The notes: generated by a model from the sequence alone, not told the origin. DNA of 64,000 nucleotides from Candolleomyces eurysporus (GCA_027579435.1 JANBPK010000759.1:1-64000), one strand, 5' to 3'; shown: positions 1 through 12,500, numbered from the stretch's first letter. Made by a program: numbers and translations.

Positions 1-2
1 AT

Positions 3-1564
3 ACCCCAGAACAGGAGGATGACAACGACGACTTCTTCAGCGGCGGAGGTCCATCACAACAGAACGGCCTGCAACCAGGATACAACCCCGCCCTCGCCCC
101 TCCAGAATCCCACTCCCAGTATCGAGGTGATGGTGCCTCAATCGGCACCCAGTCCATGCGCGCACCCTCGCCCCCACAAGGCCCGATTCTCGACCATTCA
201 CATCTCCGGCCTGGTAACCAGGCTTCCCTTCTTTCCCATGAACGCACCCTCGAACTCTACCGAGCAAACGCGAAGAAGACACAGGATCCTGATCTCCAGT
301 TCGAATTCGCAGTTTTCATGATCGATGCCTCCAAATCACTCCCAATACCTAAACAGACCCCGGGAAACGTCATGGACGTAGAAAAGGCCATAGAGAAACG
401 TGAGGACCTCGTGCGCGAAGCGACAGCTCTCCTCAAACGCTTGGCAGACCGCGGTCATCCTCCAAGTCAGTACTTCCTCGCAGACTGCTATGCTAACGGC
501 ATCGGCACCGTCAAGAACAAGCAGGACTTCGACCGTGCATACCCTATGTTCGTTCTAGCCGCCAAACACGGACACCCCGATGCTGCCTATCGAGCCGGGA
601 CATGCTGCGAGAACGGATGGGGATGCAGACGCGAGTCCGCGAAGGCCTTGGGTTTCTACAAGAAGGCGGCGGCAGCTCTCCATCCTGGGGCAATGTACCG
701 ATTAGGGATTGCTGAACTTAATGGAGAGATGGGCTGCTCCAAAAGTCCGAAGGAGGGTGTAAAGTGGCTTAAACGGAGCGCTGAACATGCGACGGCTGAA
801 TTTCCCCATGCTCTTCACGAACTGGCGCTTCTTCACGAACGTGGTATCGACAACGTCCTCTTCGTCGACTACGAATATGCCACTGAGCTGCTAGCTCAAG
901 CCTCGGAACTGGGCTTTGCTGCCAGCGCATACAAACTGGGAGAGTGCTACGAATATGGAAAGTTGGGATGCCCTCAAGACGCCGCGCTTTCTATCCATTA
1001 CTACGTGAGTTGTGATGTTGTGGCTATACGGGTATATCTCGGCACTAACTCGTCCATTTCCATTGTTCTAAGAATATCGCTGCCCAACAAAATCATCCTG
1101 ACGCCTGCTATGCATTGACAGCCTGGTATCTTGTCGGTTCGCCAGGCGTCTTACCCCAGTCGGATACCGAGGCCTTCCTTTGGGCACAGAGGGCGGCGGA
1201 CCATGGTTTGGCGAAAGCCATGTACGCAGTTGGCTACTTCCTGGAAGTCGGGATTGGTACACAGGCCAACATGGTTGAGTGAGTGCTGCCCTTTCTCCGA
1301 ATCTTCTACGCCTTCGTTCCGCGTCTGGGCGGCCTTTTCTGATATACTCATCTTGCTGATCATTTTTTTTCATCTCCACTCTTTAGATCCATCACGTACT
1401 ACAAGAAGGCTGCGGACCTTGGTGATAAACGTGCCATGCTCCGTCTCAAGAGCTCGCAGACTCAGCCCATGCATCAACCCGGCGGCGCCAACGCAGTTCT
1501 TCACCGCGGGGAAGGGGATAGTGGAAGCAAAGACGGCAAGGATAAGGACTGCGTAATCATGTAG
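3..1564 (+). CDS. Sel1-repeat chitin synthase activator (Skt5/Chs4 type), 5' end outside window
   Basis: Proteins of this family bind and activate chitin synthase III at the plasma membrane. The frame is open from base 3, so the true start lies upstream. The first ~80 visible residues are Pro/Gln/Ser-rich. From about base 380 a chain of Sel1 (TPR-like) repeats follows, with motifs such as YFLADCYANG, YRAGTCCENG, YRLGIAELNG, YKLGECYEYG and YAVGYFLEVG. Two introns are clear: 1005-1072 (gtgagt...ctaag) and 1279-1386 (gtgagt...tttag); both joins keep the repeat frame. The protein ends KDKDCVIM followed by TAG at 1562-1564. CVIM is a C-terminal CaaX box, which predicts prenylation and membrane attachment as known for yeast Chs4. 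Sel1 proteins are diverse, so the Skt5/Chs4 assignment rests on the repeats plus the CaaX box. Confidence 0.85.
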
Positions 1565-2119
1565 GCACCGTGCACGCAGTACGGTATTTAATGACCGGTA
1601 TCGGACTTTAGAGTTATGGAGGTCGTTGGAGCGCGAGCGTAACGGCCATGGACTCCGGATTCCTTTTGGACGGGTTTTTCTCATCTTATGGTGTGTTGCC
1701 AGTTATTGTTCTTTGTCACAAACATATCGTATTATTTTGCACTCCTTGCTCCTTTTCTTCTCCCTTGCATTCCTTATCGGCCTATCTATTAGCAGGCCTT
1801 TACATTAGTATATTTACCTCATGGACACCATTTTTATGTGTAATCTTTCTTGTGACTCCCCCCTTTCTTCCAACGAAACGACGCCAGCCCCGAATTCAAG
1901 TTGTTCCTCCATAATGCACGCCCCTCTCGTTAGCAGACCGCCAGCCTTTTCAATACGCTCTCTTTAATAATATCCCCCTTGAATCTATGTACCCTAGCCA
2001 TCATCATGTCAAGCTTCGCATAAACGTGTATTGTTATTCATTCGGTCCATCCAAATATTTATAGCCTCCCGAACATAGATCCCAGTGCAGCTCTCGACCA
2101 TATATCCTGTCCAATTATC
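1565..2119. other. Intergenic, tail-to-tail
   Basis: This stretch lies between two convergent genes and should hold both 3' UTRs. It is T-rich on the + strand and I see no convincing coding potential. Confidence 0.6.
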
Positions 2120-4374
2120 CTAATCCTTATTCGGATTCGCGGTTGCGCCACCCTCGAGGGATGTATGCCGACTGCTGAACTCGGCAGCCTTTTCCTCCCG
2201 CCATTCGCAACCATTCCGGTACTCGCAGGTGCTGAAAGGNAAAAAAAATCGAGCAATTTAGTGGGTCAGCAGATCGAACCATGTAAAAGCAGAACAGGAC
2301 GCACTTGCAACGTCGAGCCAGCTGTAGAGGGACGCCAACGGGATTACGCTCACACCGCCAAAACTCGAATACCGACTGGAGATGGGTTTTCAACATAACA
2401 TCATCATAAACAAAGTTTTTTCTGCCGATGATCTTGTAGCCGTGGATGTCAGTCTCGACTTTAGGAAGAGACACTAAAGTCAGCGTTGTTCGGGTCAAAG
2501 CAGTTGGGTAACATACCTGGCTCCTCGGCTGGAGGTTCTTCAACCCCTGGTAGCTGGGGCACCAGCGATTGATAAAGGACTTTCTGCAGCTCTAAATCGA
2601 GCTCTTGTTCCTCTTGTTGCCCGCCGGCCATCGACGGCCCTTCTGCCAACCCCTCCTGACCGTTCAAGAGGCTATTGCGTATCTGCGTAGCGATATACCG
2701 CGCCTCTGCATTGTATAGCTGCGATTCATTCGGTGCGAAGGAAGCTCTTTCCTTGCCCTTCCCATTGCTGTTGTCACTGGGCCTGGGCTGCAGCCGATAT
2801 ACCAACTGTAGGTTTGGATCTACGTCGACGATACTAGAAGCCTCGAGCGTGCGTCTCCAAGAATCGACCAACCCATCAAGGTTGATCACAGAGAACCCAT
2901 TGTTGTGGTCGAGCAAACCAGCCTGTACCAGAAAGCCGGTGGAGAACTCGACCTGTGAGTCAATGCCCAGCCGGTCCCATAAAGCGACGAAATCGAAGGA
3001 CTTTTCGGTTGAGATGAGTTCAGAGAGGAGACGGTGGTATAACATGACTTGCAGACGGGACCCATTAGTGTCTTCCTCTGGTGGCATTGCATCCTTCACT
3101 CGTGTCTTAGTGTCACGGAGGAGCAATGAAAAACGCCCTTCTTTACGTTTTTCTGACGATTTATTTCCTTTGCGTGGACTGGGAATGAAATAATCTTCAA
3201 TGTCCGCCTGGTGGGGAGAGGGTGTACGCTTCTGGCGCTTGGACCCCTTGCGAGGGCTATGGGAAGCTCTGGTACGTTTTGGCAAGTCACGCTTCTTGTC
3301 GGTTCTAGATATCTCGTCCTAAACGCTCAAGTGAGATTGAGATACAAAGTAGTGTGAACGAGGATACACATACTATGATTCCGACAATGACTGCACCATT
3401 GACCATACCAAATACTGGCACTTCTCGCTGAAACTCTGTGAGCCAGTCGTACCACGGGTTAGAAGAGTTACTCACTATCATGCCTTCATTGATCAGAATC
3501 TGAAAAGATGCAATCATGTTCAATAACCTAGGGAAGGTCAGCACAGCACTCGGACGACTTGGCCATAATACTTACCTTAGTCCCCACCGCTCCTCATCTG
3601 TCCTGACGTCGATTTTAACCTCCTCAGCGCGTACTTCACGTTCCAATTCCTTATGGACAGCCTAAAGAAGGATGAGTTACGCGTATTTCAAGGGGCGAAA
3701 CCGACCTACCTGGCCCTGTTTAGTCACCACATCGTTCTTCTCCGCGACCTTGGTCTCCACGACTATCTCCTTCCCCGTACTAGTCTTGAACGATTTTGGT
3801 CGATTGGCCACAGGTCTACTCCGTTTCTGCCTCAACCCATAGTCAAACTGGACTTCACACCTTTCCGTTCAGTTGTCAACCACGACTAGAGCTTCAACCG
3901 AATCTCTCAACGCACCATACGGGTCCTACGAGATCTGACACGGAGAGTACGCCAGAGGGCCTGAACTTCTCCATCAAACTCCTCTCTTCCCATGGCTTCC
4001 ACTTGCCCTTGTACTTCCAGCCAACGTATGGGAGCTTCACAGCAGGTTTTGTGGAGGGACCAGGCTTGGGAGCCTCCACTTCAATCGGAGCAGGAGGTTC
4101 TGGTGTTGGTGTCGCGACATCAATCTGGAGAGCCACTGCATTATCAATCTCTAGAAAGTCCTCTTCAGTGAGGTTAAACAAGTCGAGTGATGCATCAAAA
4201 NTCTAACGATGAGTTGGCGGTGGTATCCTCAATAGGCTCGGGGTCTGGTGGATGATGGGGTTCAAAATGACTCGCTATGTTGGTGTCGATCTCAGCAAAG
4301 TCGTCTGCCGTGAATTGGGAGAACGACAGATCAAAGGCCCCGTAGTGGTCAGACTCCGCATCAGACGCCGCCAT
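2120..4374 (-). CDS. EXO5: Exonuclease V (Exo5/Dem1), Fe-S single-strand DNA exonuclease
   Basis: Exo5 is a RecB-family single-strand DNA exonuclease of mitochondria or nucleus that uses a 4Fe-4S cluster. ATG at 4374-4372. Deduced exons are 4374-3916, 3860-3710, 3661-3576, 3527-3374, 3318-2517, 2458-2305 and 2231-2120, all with GT-AG joins. Diagnostic pieces in order: LSVSDLVGPVWCEVQFDYGL (first cluster Cys), ERWGLRLLNM, the catalytic Asp in VVGIIDEIS-like VGIIDEIS, then KIIGRKNFVYDD, VFEFWRCERNPVGV, and RCNTCEYRNGCEW with the last three cluster cysteines. A Lys/Arg/Ser-rich insert (TRASHSPRKGSKRQKR) sits after the Asp motif. An N at 4201 adds one base and breaks the frame in the N-terminal exon; without it the frame runs through, so I treat it as an assembly artefact. 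Confidence 0.9.
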
Positions 4375-4806
4375 TTGGGCGATGCTGGCGGTGGTNGGGG
4401 GCCAACTGGCGGCAGGCGAATGAAACGAAAACGAATTGAACGCGTTGTGTTCCTAGTTTGGGTCCACCTTCCTAACGGGACAATGCCGCGTCGGCAACCG
4501 CAGATCCGTTCCCGCGCCCCATTTAAGGCAAGTCTCCACTTTGCATTGGAGTCTCTTGTTGCTTCGACTCCATTCTACACTACGAAAGCTACTTTCACTC
4601 TAGCCAACCACAATGGACCGTTATAAATACGCTTATCACATGTATAGGCTCTTATACGCGCAAATCGTGCTACTGAAGGGCAAACTCCTGCGCTTGGAGT
4701 CATGCCGGATATGCGCCATACCACTTGGCAACCGACCTCTTCAAAAAATCTCGTTCCCCCAGGTCCAGGGCGCTAATTAGGCCACCAACTTGTTGAGGGA
4801 TAGCTC

Positions 4807-4852
4807 TATAAATTCTATTCTATAAAACTGCTCCTCTCTCTCTCTTTCTCTA
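4807..4852 (+). promoter_or_regulatory. Core promoter: two TATAAA boxes and CT-rich tract
   Basis: TATAAA occurs at 4807-4812 and 4821-4826, followed by a pyrimidine tract of CT repeats to about 4852. It ends some 90 bp before the ATG at 4945. TATA plus a CT-rich tract near the transcription start is typical of strongly expressed fungal genes. Confidence 0.6.
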
Positions 4853-4944
4853 CCATCCGAGTGCTCGGTGCATCTATTCCCCAGTCTCCTGAGCTTAACG
4901 ATCTCCCTGTCGACATAAATTTGACCGAATCCACTACTTCAGCC

Positions 4945-5902
4945 ATGGTCAACATTCGCATCGCACGCTTTCTTCTACTTGCATTTTCCTTGGTATTTAC
5001 GGCAGAGGCAGCGAGAGTGGATGTCCGATCGGATTATGCAGAGACTGTATGTATGGTTTGACTTGATATGTGCTTTACGACACTTTATGACTCTTTTATC
5101 TTACATCTAGCCGGCAAAGTGGGTTAGAAACGACCAACGTGACTCCGATGGAAGATCCCGATTGTACGCGAATGGTGCTGGCCTCGACACTATCTCGCAC
5201 AACAATCGTGGCAACGGCGAGGTTCAGGGTTCATCCTCCAGCACGCCTTCTTCGCGGGCGGCGAAGGACAAGGAAAATGAACAAGTAGAGCACTTCAATG
5301 ATTACCCAAAGACGTTGTCGACTAGGAAGTTTTCATCCCTCGGAAACGAGAATTCGGTCAAGAATGCGGACCAAACAAGCCAGTCCCAGTCCGGAGCCGA
5401 TCCGCAGCCTTCTCCGAGGGCTCGCAACCGACAACAGAAGAAGAAAGACCCTCGTATGTCTTGCCTTGCAGGTGTACGATTCCTGAACTCATTTGATTGT
5501 GGCACCTCGTTTTTGTTCTCTGAACAGGCGATATGACATCTAGGGAGCTCGCGAATCATGTTTGCCCTGGGGGTCTGTTTGGATGCCCTATCTCCGAGTC
5601 AGGGTCTCTCCCCGAGCTGCCTACAAACCTTACAGCCCTGCTTGAACAAGGTTTCGAGTGCGTGGACTTGAAAGCCGATCTGAAGGCATGTGGCGGGTGT
5701 GCAAGCGTGAACAAGGTGTACGTGAAATTTCAATGTACACGTTCGTCGACAAATGCTAACGAGCTCGTACTTTAGTCATGATTGCACGACCATCCCGGGT
5801 GTTCAGGGTGTTTCTTGCGAGGACGGCGCCTGCGTTGTCCTTGGGTGCGAGCCTTGGTTCACACTGGATCCGGAGAACAACGTATGCATTTTTAGTGGGT
5901 AG
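4945..5902 (+). CDS. Secreted cysteine-rich protein with CPL1/PriA-like domain
   Basis: ATG at 4945 gives a clean signal peptide (MVNIRIARFLLLAFSLVFTAEAA). Exons 4945-5046, 5111-5453, 5528-5717 and 5776-5902 join in phase. The middle is a low-complexity Ser/Asn/Gln/Lys spacer. The C-terminal third holds the Cys-rich domain: CPGGLFGCPISES, YECVDLK-like FECVDLKADLKACGGCAS, then HDCTTIPGVQGVSCEDGACVVLGCEPWF, ending NNVCIFSG. The CPL1-like domain is known from Lentinula PriA and from Cryptococcus Cpl1, a secreted protein linked to capsule and host interaction. No enzymatic role is established for the domain, and the function here is unknown. The upstream in-frame ATG at 4861 would bury the signal peptide, so 4945 is preferred. 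Confidence 0.82.
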
Positions 5903-6704
5903 ATCTGGGCGCTCAAGCCACTTATTTCCCCGTGCGCGAATTGAGCGGATGTGTAGAGCAATGAACCTCATTCCAGTTGGCAGTTGTCGGGCTGTTTGAT
6001 CGAGACTGTGCTGGACAGTGTCTACTGTCAAACGAAACAATCGCGGAAGGCGCTTGTTGCTCGACTTGTGGATGTTCTGCGGTACATACTACACAGTGCG
6101 CTCGCTCTAAGTCCCCCGACACTGAGTCAGAGTAACGTAGGAATCCCGTTATTACGGGAGAAGGGAGATATGTCCAGCCTGCTGGTGTTGTCGAGGCGGT
6201 GATTATCAGATACAATTAATAAGTTCCCTGAGGAATGAAATGGCTAGAGCGGGCGACCTTTTCTCTTTTGGCCACCAAAACGATGCTGGGGCACCATCCA
6301 TTACATGTTGTGCAGCATGGATGCAGGGTATGTTTACATCTTGCACCGCGGCCGCCCATGACGAGGGCCCGCGGCTTGGCGAAATGGTCTCGACACAGAT
6401 GCGCTGCGGCAAAGGGTCGGAGTCAGTTCGATGATCACTGCGCTTACGAGAATCAAAAATGTCAAAAGTGGGCTCATTCGGTGGACACAAATCCGTGGTC
6501 AGTCAAATGTTTATTTTTCTGCCCTAGCCTCCAAGTATGAAACGATCTGTAATTTCGGCGCCTTCGGTCCATATATATAACTNCCCCCCTCCTATGTTTC
6601 TGCCCGGCTTTCCTCGTCCGCCATCCGCCCCCACCTATTACACTGGCCATCCGTCTCTCCCGAGGGCTGACCGCTCTCAAGCACAGTAATGCTCGCTGTG
6701 CGCC
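5903..6704. other. Intergenic between two + genes
   Basis: No coding sequence with convincing splice structure or homology is visible. A TATATATA stretch lies near 6570, about 135 bp before the next ATG, and may belong to that gene's promoter. Confidence 0.45.
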
Positions 6705-8021
6705 ATGTCTCTTGAAGTAAAGCCTCTCATCGCCATGCCGTCCGATGTGCTCCCCGCCCGCAAACGCGTCGATGATCACCCGCCACACTGGACCGAGTCC
6801 TTTTTCATCATCCTATCAGCCAGGGCGTTGAGCTCTCTGGGCTTCGGTCTCGTGCGTAATCCCTCGTACCCCCAAGCCGACCCAATCTAATCTCCCTCCC
6901 AGAGTTTATTCGTGATAGGATTTAGCTGGGTTTTGCCCAGCATCGTCCCTCCGCCCCCTCCCAACGCGGATATGAATCACCCCCGCCCTGGTAAAGGCCA
7001 TCGTCGGACGCGTTCTGCTGAGCACAAGCACAAGGTAGCAGCAGCCTCAAAATCGAAGCGTCGTTCGCTGCCCCTGCCGCCGACACCGATACTTGTTTCG
7101 CGTCCGATCCCGACACTTCCTAGACATGTTTCGTTTGCTGACACCCAGCCTACTCCCATTCGTCGAAACTCAGCACCTCTGGAAACAACGATTTTGGGAG
7201 AAGATCAGATCCACCTATCGCCACCATCGCACAGCGAGCTATTCTCAACTGTCGTGACGAGCAGTCCACGCTCATCGACATCCTCGCTTCACCCTCCCAA
7301 CCTCCCAACCCCTCCTTCGGAAGACCAGCTTTCTCCGTTCATCCTCTCCCAACCTCCCCGCCCGTCGAGTGCCCCCGCTCAGGGTAGACCCTCAACCCCA
7401 GTTTTTCGTAAGCTTCGGTTCACCTTTTCCAAACGCAAGCGTAATTCCGCCGAACATACGCCTGAATTACCGACTCTTCCAGACCTGAGCAAGGAAGAAG
7501 AACCTCTTGCCTCGTGTTCCAAGAAATCTCATACCTTTGTCCCACCTTGGTCACATCATAAGAAAGGTCAGACGGCGGATCCCCTCGCTTGTTTGGAGAC
7601 CGCTTCAACCCTATCTACGGGTAGTGCTGTTTCCTGTTCCAAACAGTCTACATCCAGCAAGGCATCCTCCAACTCGTCAGCCTCGGCATCTTGCCCAACG
7701 TTCTCTCTTTCCAAAAAGGCCCAGAGACGGACCTCAACGCCGATACCCAGGACCATGCCTTACGAAGCTCCATATTTCGCAACGCCGCCTCAGTTACCTG
7801 ATGACTCTTACTCTGCGTATTTACGACGTCTCCCTCAGTTCGAGGACGATTTGTCACGTCCTTCCACTCCCGACTCGCCAAGTCATACTCGTGGCCGGGA
7901 GGGGAGTCAGGGAGATCATGTCATACCCGGGTCTCCCAAGACGCGGAGAGCCATTCCAAAGAGGAGGTCTGCAAGTGAAGATTGGTCACCAAGACTTGGC
8001 TTTGAGGTGAAGGTTCAATAA
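6705..8021 (+). CDS. Hypothetical Pro/Ser-rich protein with one N-terminal membrane segment
   Basis: Two exons, 6705-6851 and 6903-8021, join in frame (CTC|gtgcgt...cccag|AGT). The first exon ends inside a hydrophobic stretch, and splicing completes a segment of ~30 residues (FFIILSARALSSLGFGL plus SLFVIGFSWVLPSIV) followed by a PPPPP run. The rest (~350 aa) is low-complexity, basic and rich in Pro, Ser and Thr, with phosphorylation-like motifs (RRNSAP, RTSTPIP, RRSASEDW). I do not recognise a family. The layout suggests a tail-exposed single-pass membrane protein. An unspliced model starting at the ATG at 6972 would lose the membrane segment. Confidence 0.6.
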
Positions 8022-8561
8022 TTGTCCTTCCCCATTTGTTTTTATAACTTGTAAGCTTGATTTATTATACTCGTTGATCGAGTCCCGGAGCTGACTGGCA
8101 TACTTAGATTCTCTTTTCGTTCTCATTTCATTGATTCATCCATCGCATTGTTTCCATTCAATGTCAAATTGTACATGTGTTTCCCAGCATTCATTGTCGT
8201 TATTACCGTCACCGTCACTACATCAGCATATCAACTCACCGCTCCCCTACACTATTATATCTTATTCTATTGTATGTCTTCATCATGGTCTGGTCCTCGT
8301 GTCACGGCTTTTATGGTATCCATGGCTCCCCCATTGGTTGTAGCGCCCAAATGTCATATTCATTACGAACCCCTTCGGTTGTTGGTGGCGGGTGGTCCCA
8401 TTCCGCGTATCCGCCCAGGTACACTGTCTAACACCATGAGTAAGACCNAAAAAACCAGCCGATTTCGTGTGCTTTCCAGTCGATCGAGGGTGAGAATTTG
8501 GTGAAATCCGCTATGTCAGACCCGTTCTGGCGCGCCGGTTACTTGTTAATTATAGCTTATC
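8022..8561. other. Intergenic
   Basis: AT-rich 3' region of the hypothetical gene and promoter of the nicotinamidase gene. Nothing coding is supported; an N lies beside an A-run near 8448. Confidence 0.5.
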
Positions 8562-9290
8562 ATGGCGACTCATACCGACCCTCCTCCTCAGGCTCCGAGT
8601 CCCTACGAGCCGGAAACAGAGGCCATTCCTGATGACGGCAAACCGTTCCACCCCGCCCTGGTGGTAATCGATATGCAGAACGATTTCGTCACCGGGTCGC
8701 TGCCTGTACCGGGCGGAGCGAGCATCCTCCCGCAAGTGAACGACCTCATCCAGCTCGCGAAATTCGAAGCTAGGATCGCGACCCGGGACCGCCATCCCAC
8801 CGACCACGTCTCCTTTGCAAAGACACATGAGAAACCCGAGTTTGCGAAGATTGTGATCTACCACCCGGAGGACGCGAAGGAGCTGCTGGGGAAGGAGCAG
8901 ATGCTTTGGCCTGTGCATTGTGTGGCCGATACGGGTGGGGCGGAGTTTATCCCGGGGCTGGTGAAGGATCGGTTTGATGCGACGATTATGAAGGGCACGC
9001 ATCCCAGTATCGAGTCGTACTCGGGCTTCAAGGATATCTGGGGCAGGAGCGAGACTGACCTTCCCGGGATCTTGAATGAGAGAGGGGTGACGGATGTTTT
9101 TTATGTCGGGTTGGCGGGGGATTTTTGTGTCAAGTATACGGCGTTGGATTCGGTGGAATATGGGTTTAGGACTTGGGTTGTGGTGGATGCTGTGAAGAGT
9201 ATTTCGCAGGATGAGGTTGCTTGGAACCAGATGAGGGATAAGGGGGTTCGGTTCACGAAGACAGAGGATGTCAAGAAGAGATTGGCTTGA
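8562..9290 (+). CDS. PNC1: Nicotinamidase (Pnc1), isochorismatase-like hydrolase
   Basis: Converts nicotinamide to nicotinate and ammonia in the NAD salvage pathway, lowering nicotinamide that inhibits sirtuins. Intronless, 242 aa, a normal length for fungal Pnc1 (yeast 216) with a short N-terminal extension. The catalytic Asp is in ALVVIDMQNDF, the Lys in IMKGTHPSIESYSGF and the nucleophile Cys in GLAGDFCVKYTA. Metal ligands fit the D-x-H of RDRHPTDH and the His of WPVHCV. The Trp usual between the metal Asp and His is Arg here, which does not touch a ligand. ATG at 8562 follows the ORF directly with no other candidate. Confidence 0.93.
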   Translation: MATHTDPPPQAPSPYEPETEAIPDDGKPFHPALVVIDMQNDFVTGSLPVPGGASILPQVNDLIQLAKFEARIATRDRHPTDHVSFAKTHEKPEFAKIVIYHPEDAKELLGKEQMLWPVHCVADTGGAEFIPGLVKDRFDATIMKGTHPSIESYSGFKDIWGRSETDLPGILNERGVTDVFYVGLAGDFCVKYTALDSVEYGFRTWVVVDAVKSISQDEVAWNQMRDKGVRFTKTEDVKKRLA

Positions 9291-9516
9291 GACGGGCATT
9301 GTATCAGTATAATTAACTTGGGCATCACTGTATTTCTATGGATGTATAACAGCCACTGTAATTCTATCCATCCTCGAGATTGGCAAACGCCACATCGCGG
9401 AGACGAGTGGCGGTGCAGCTGACTCAGCCTGCTGAACATGAGTTGGTGCACTGGAATTTGAAATGAGCAACTTGGACTCGTTTTCTCCCAACCTCCACCC
9501 TCCTTCATTCTTCACC

Positions 9517-12500
9517 ATGGCGGACAATGACCTCTTCAATTTGGAGCTCCTGAACCTTGTCGCCAAAATCACGCAAGAAATCAACAACTACATTGGCTTC
9601 AATGACAAGACTCTGGCGGAATTCGTCATTTCACTGCACGAGCAATCCAATGCCGACCTGCCCACCTTTAAGCAGAAGCTAAAAGACATGGAAGCCGGCT
9701 TCCCCGACTCTTTCGTCGAGAACGTCGACCGGCTCATCCTCACCATGCATCCCAAACACAAGAAAAAGGCAAGGTCGAGCGACAATGTCGACGACGGAGC
9801 TCCAGCCAGCCTGTCAGACGCAGAAAGGAAGAAACGAATGTTTCCGGGGTTGGCGATTCAGAACAAAGAGCAAGAAGCAGTGTCGGACGATGTATTCTTG
9901 AAGGAACTCGGGGATATCGTTACTGGTCGCAAGAGGCCAGCGGCCACGGACCTTCCTTCACCCAAACGGAGGCGGTCGCGGTCTCCGTCACCCAGAAGGC
10001 GGCGCAGTCCGAGTCCGAAACGTGGTAGAAGGGACGATAGGCGTCCACATAGGGAAATCGACGAAAAACCCGTACTGTTCAAGATCTACAACGGGAAGGT
10101 GTCCGGGATCAAAGACTTTGGCGCGTTTGTGACGTTGGAGGGAATAGCTGGTCGGGTTGAGGGTATGTCAGGTTCTTTCGTGTTTTCTACGTCTTTGCTG
10201 ACTCTTTTGATAGGTATGGTTCACGTTTCTAACATACAGAGCGGAGCCAGAGCCAATTCCGCGCAAGATTTGTTGAGCAAAGGTCAGCCGGTCAAAGTCA
10301 AGGTTATGAGTGCCGCTGGTACCCGTATCGGGTTGTCGATGAAAGATGTCGACCAAACGACCGGCAGAGATCTCACGCCTCACCTTAGGATCAAGTCAGA
10401 AGCGGAGTTGGAGGAGGACAGACAGAAGGCTGCTCGAGCTTCGACCGGTGCCAATGCGATGCCGTTGAACTCCAAGGATGAAGGTCCTATACGGTCGACC
10501 AAGCGTCTGACGTCTCCTGAACGATGGGAACTCAAGCAATTGATCTCATCCGGTCAACTTGATCCTGCCGACTATCCAGAGCTCGAGGAAGACTTGCACA
10601 ACCCAAGCATTCAGGCCGAAATCGAAGAGGAGTTGGATATCGAAGTCAGGGAAGATGAGCCATCGTTCCTTGCCGGCCAAACAAAACGCACACTCGACCT
10701 CAGTCCTGTCAAGATCGTGAAAGCACCGGACGGTTCGCTCAATCGCGCAGCCCTCGCCGGTGCTGCTCTCGCCAAAGAACGAAGAGAGCTTCGGCAGCAG
10801 GAGGCAAATGAAGAAGCTGACTCACAAGCCCGCGACTTCAGTCAGCCTTGGTTGGACCCTATGTCCAAGGATACGGACAAGATTTTCGGTCAGGATCTTC
10901 GTGGAAACCTTCTGAGCCAAAAAGCCGGTGCTGTCCCTTCATGGAAGGAGTCAAGCTTCAACAAGGCTACTACGTTCGGTGAAATCACCAACCTCAGTAT
11001 CCAAGATCAACGACGCTCGCTGCCTATTTACAAACTCCGGGATCCTTTACTCAAGGCTATCGATGAGGTACGTTTTACGAATCTAATAATGTGTATACCA
11101 GTGTTTTGACTTTGCGTAGCATCAAGTTCTCATTGTTGTAGGTGATACCGGCTCAGGCAAAACAACGCAGATGGTTCAATATCTTGCAGAGAGTGGATAC
11201 GCAGATAGAGGCCGGATTGGGTGTACTCAACCTCGTCGTGCTGCGGCCATGTCAGTGGCCAAACGTGTGTCAGAGGAAGTTGGCTGTCGGCTTGGCCAGG
11301 AAGTCGGATACACGATCCGTTTCGAGGATTGCACAAGTCCCGAGACGAGGATCAAGTACATGACGGACGGTATGCTGCAGCGAGAGTGCTTGGTCGACCC
11401 TCTATGTAGCCAATACTCGGTCATTATGCTTGACGACGCTCATGAACGGACAGTCGCAACAGATGTCTTGTTTGGTCTTTTGAAGAGTAAGCTTACTTAC
11501 CACCTTAATGACCTGAGCGTGCTGACATTCCCGCAGAGGCCATTAAGAGACGCCCAGACTTGAGGCTAATTGTCACGTCTGCAACTCTGGATGCCGAAAA
11601 GTTCTCCAAATACTTCTTTGGCTGTCCCATCTTCACTATTCCAGGTCGAATATATCCAGTGGAGACAATGTATACCAAAGAACCGGAGTCCGACTACCTC
11701 GACGCATCATTAATCACCGTCATGCAAATCCACCTTTCCGAGCCCCCAGGCGATATCCTACTCTTCTTAACCGGTCAAGAGGAAATCGACACTGCCTGCG
11801 AAATCCTTTTCGAGCGAATGAAAGCCTTGGGTCCCAAGATTCCGCAACTTCTTATTCTACCCATCTATTCCGCCCTCTCCTTCGAAGTACAATCCCGCGT
11901 CTTCGTACCCACCCCTCCAGGTTCTCGAAAGGTCGTCATTGCGACTAATGTCGCTGAGACGAGCTTGACCATTCCCGGTATCTACTATGTCATCGATCCC
12001 GGATTTTCCAAGCAAAATGCTTACGATCCGCGGTTGGGTATGCACTCCCTTGTCGTGATGCCAATCTCCCAAGCGCAAGCCCGACAACGTGCTGGACGCG
12101 CTGGTCGGACTGGACCTGGGAAGTGCTATCGACTCTACACTGAAGCGGCGTACCGGAACGAGATGCTTCCCAACTCGATACCCGATATCCAACGCACGAA
12201 TCTTTCCTCGACAATCTTGCAGTTGAAGGCAATGGGGATCAACGATCTTCTCAGCTTCGACTTCATGGACCCTCCACCAGCACAAGCCATGCTTGCAGCT
12301 TTGGAAGGTCTTTATGCGTTGTCTGCATTGGATGACGAAGGGTTGTTGACGCGTCTTGGTCGCAAGATGGCTGATTTCCCTATGGAACCGCCTCTTGCCA
12401 AGATGTTGATTGCCTCTGTAGAGCTGGGGTGCTCTGAGGAGATCCTCTCGATTGTTGCAATGCTTTCGGTGCAGAGCGTGTTTTATCGACCCAAGGAGAA

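Noticed and set aside
8550..9299. Long open frame (249 aa) antisense to nicotinamidase
   Set aside because: It mirrors a well-conserved intronless gene; the antisense frame has no family resemblance.
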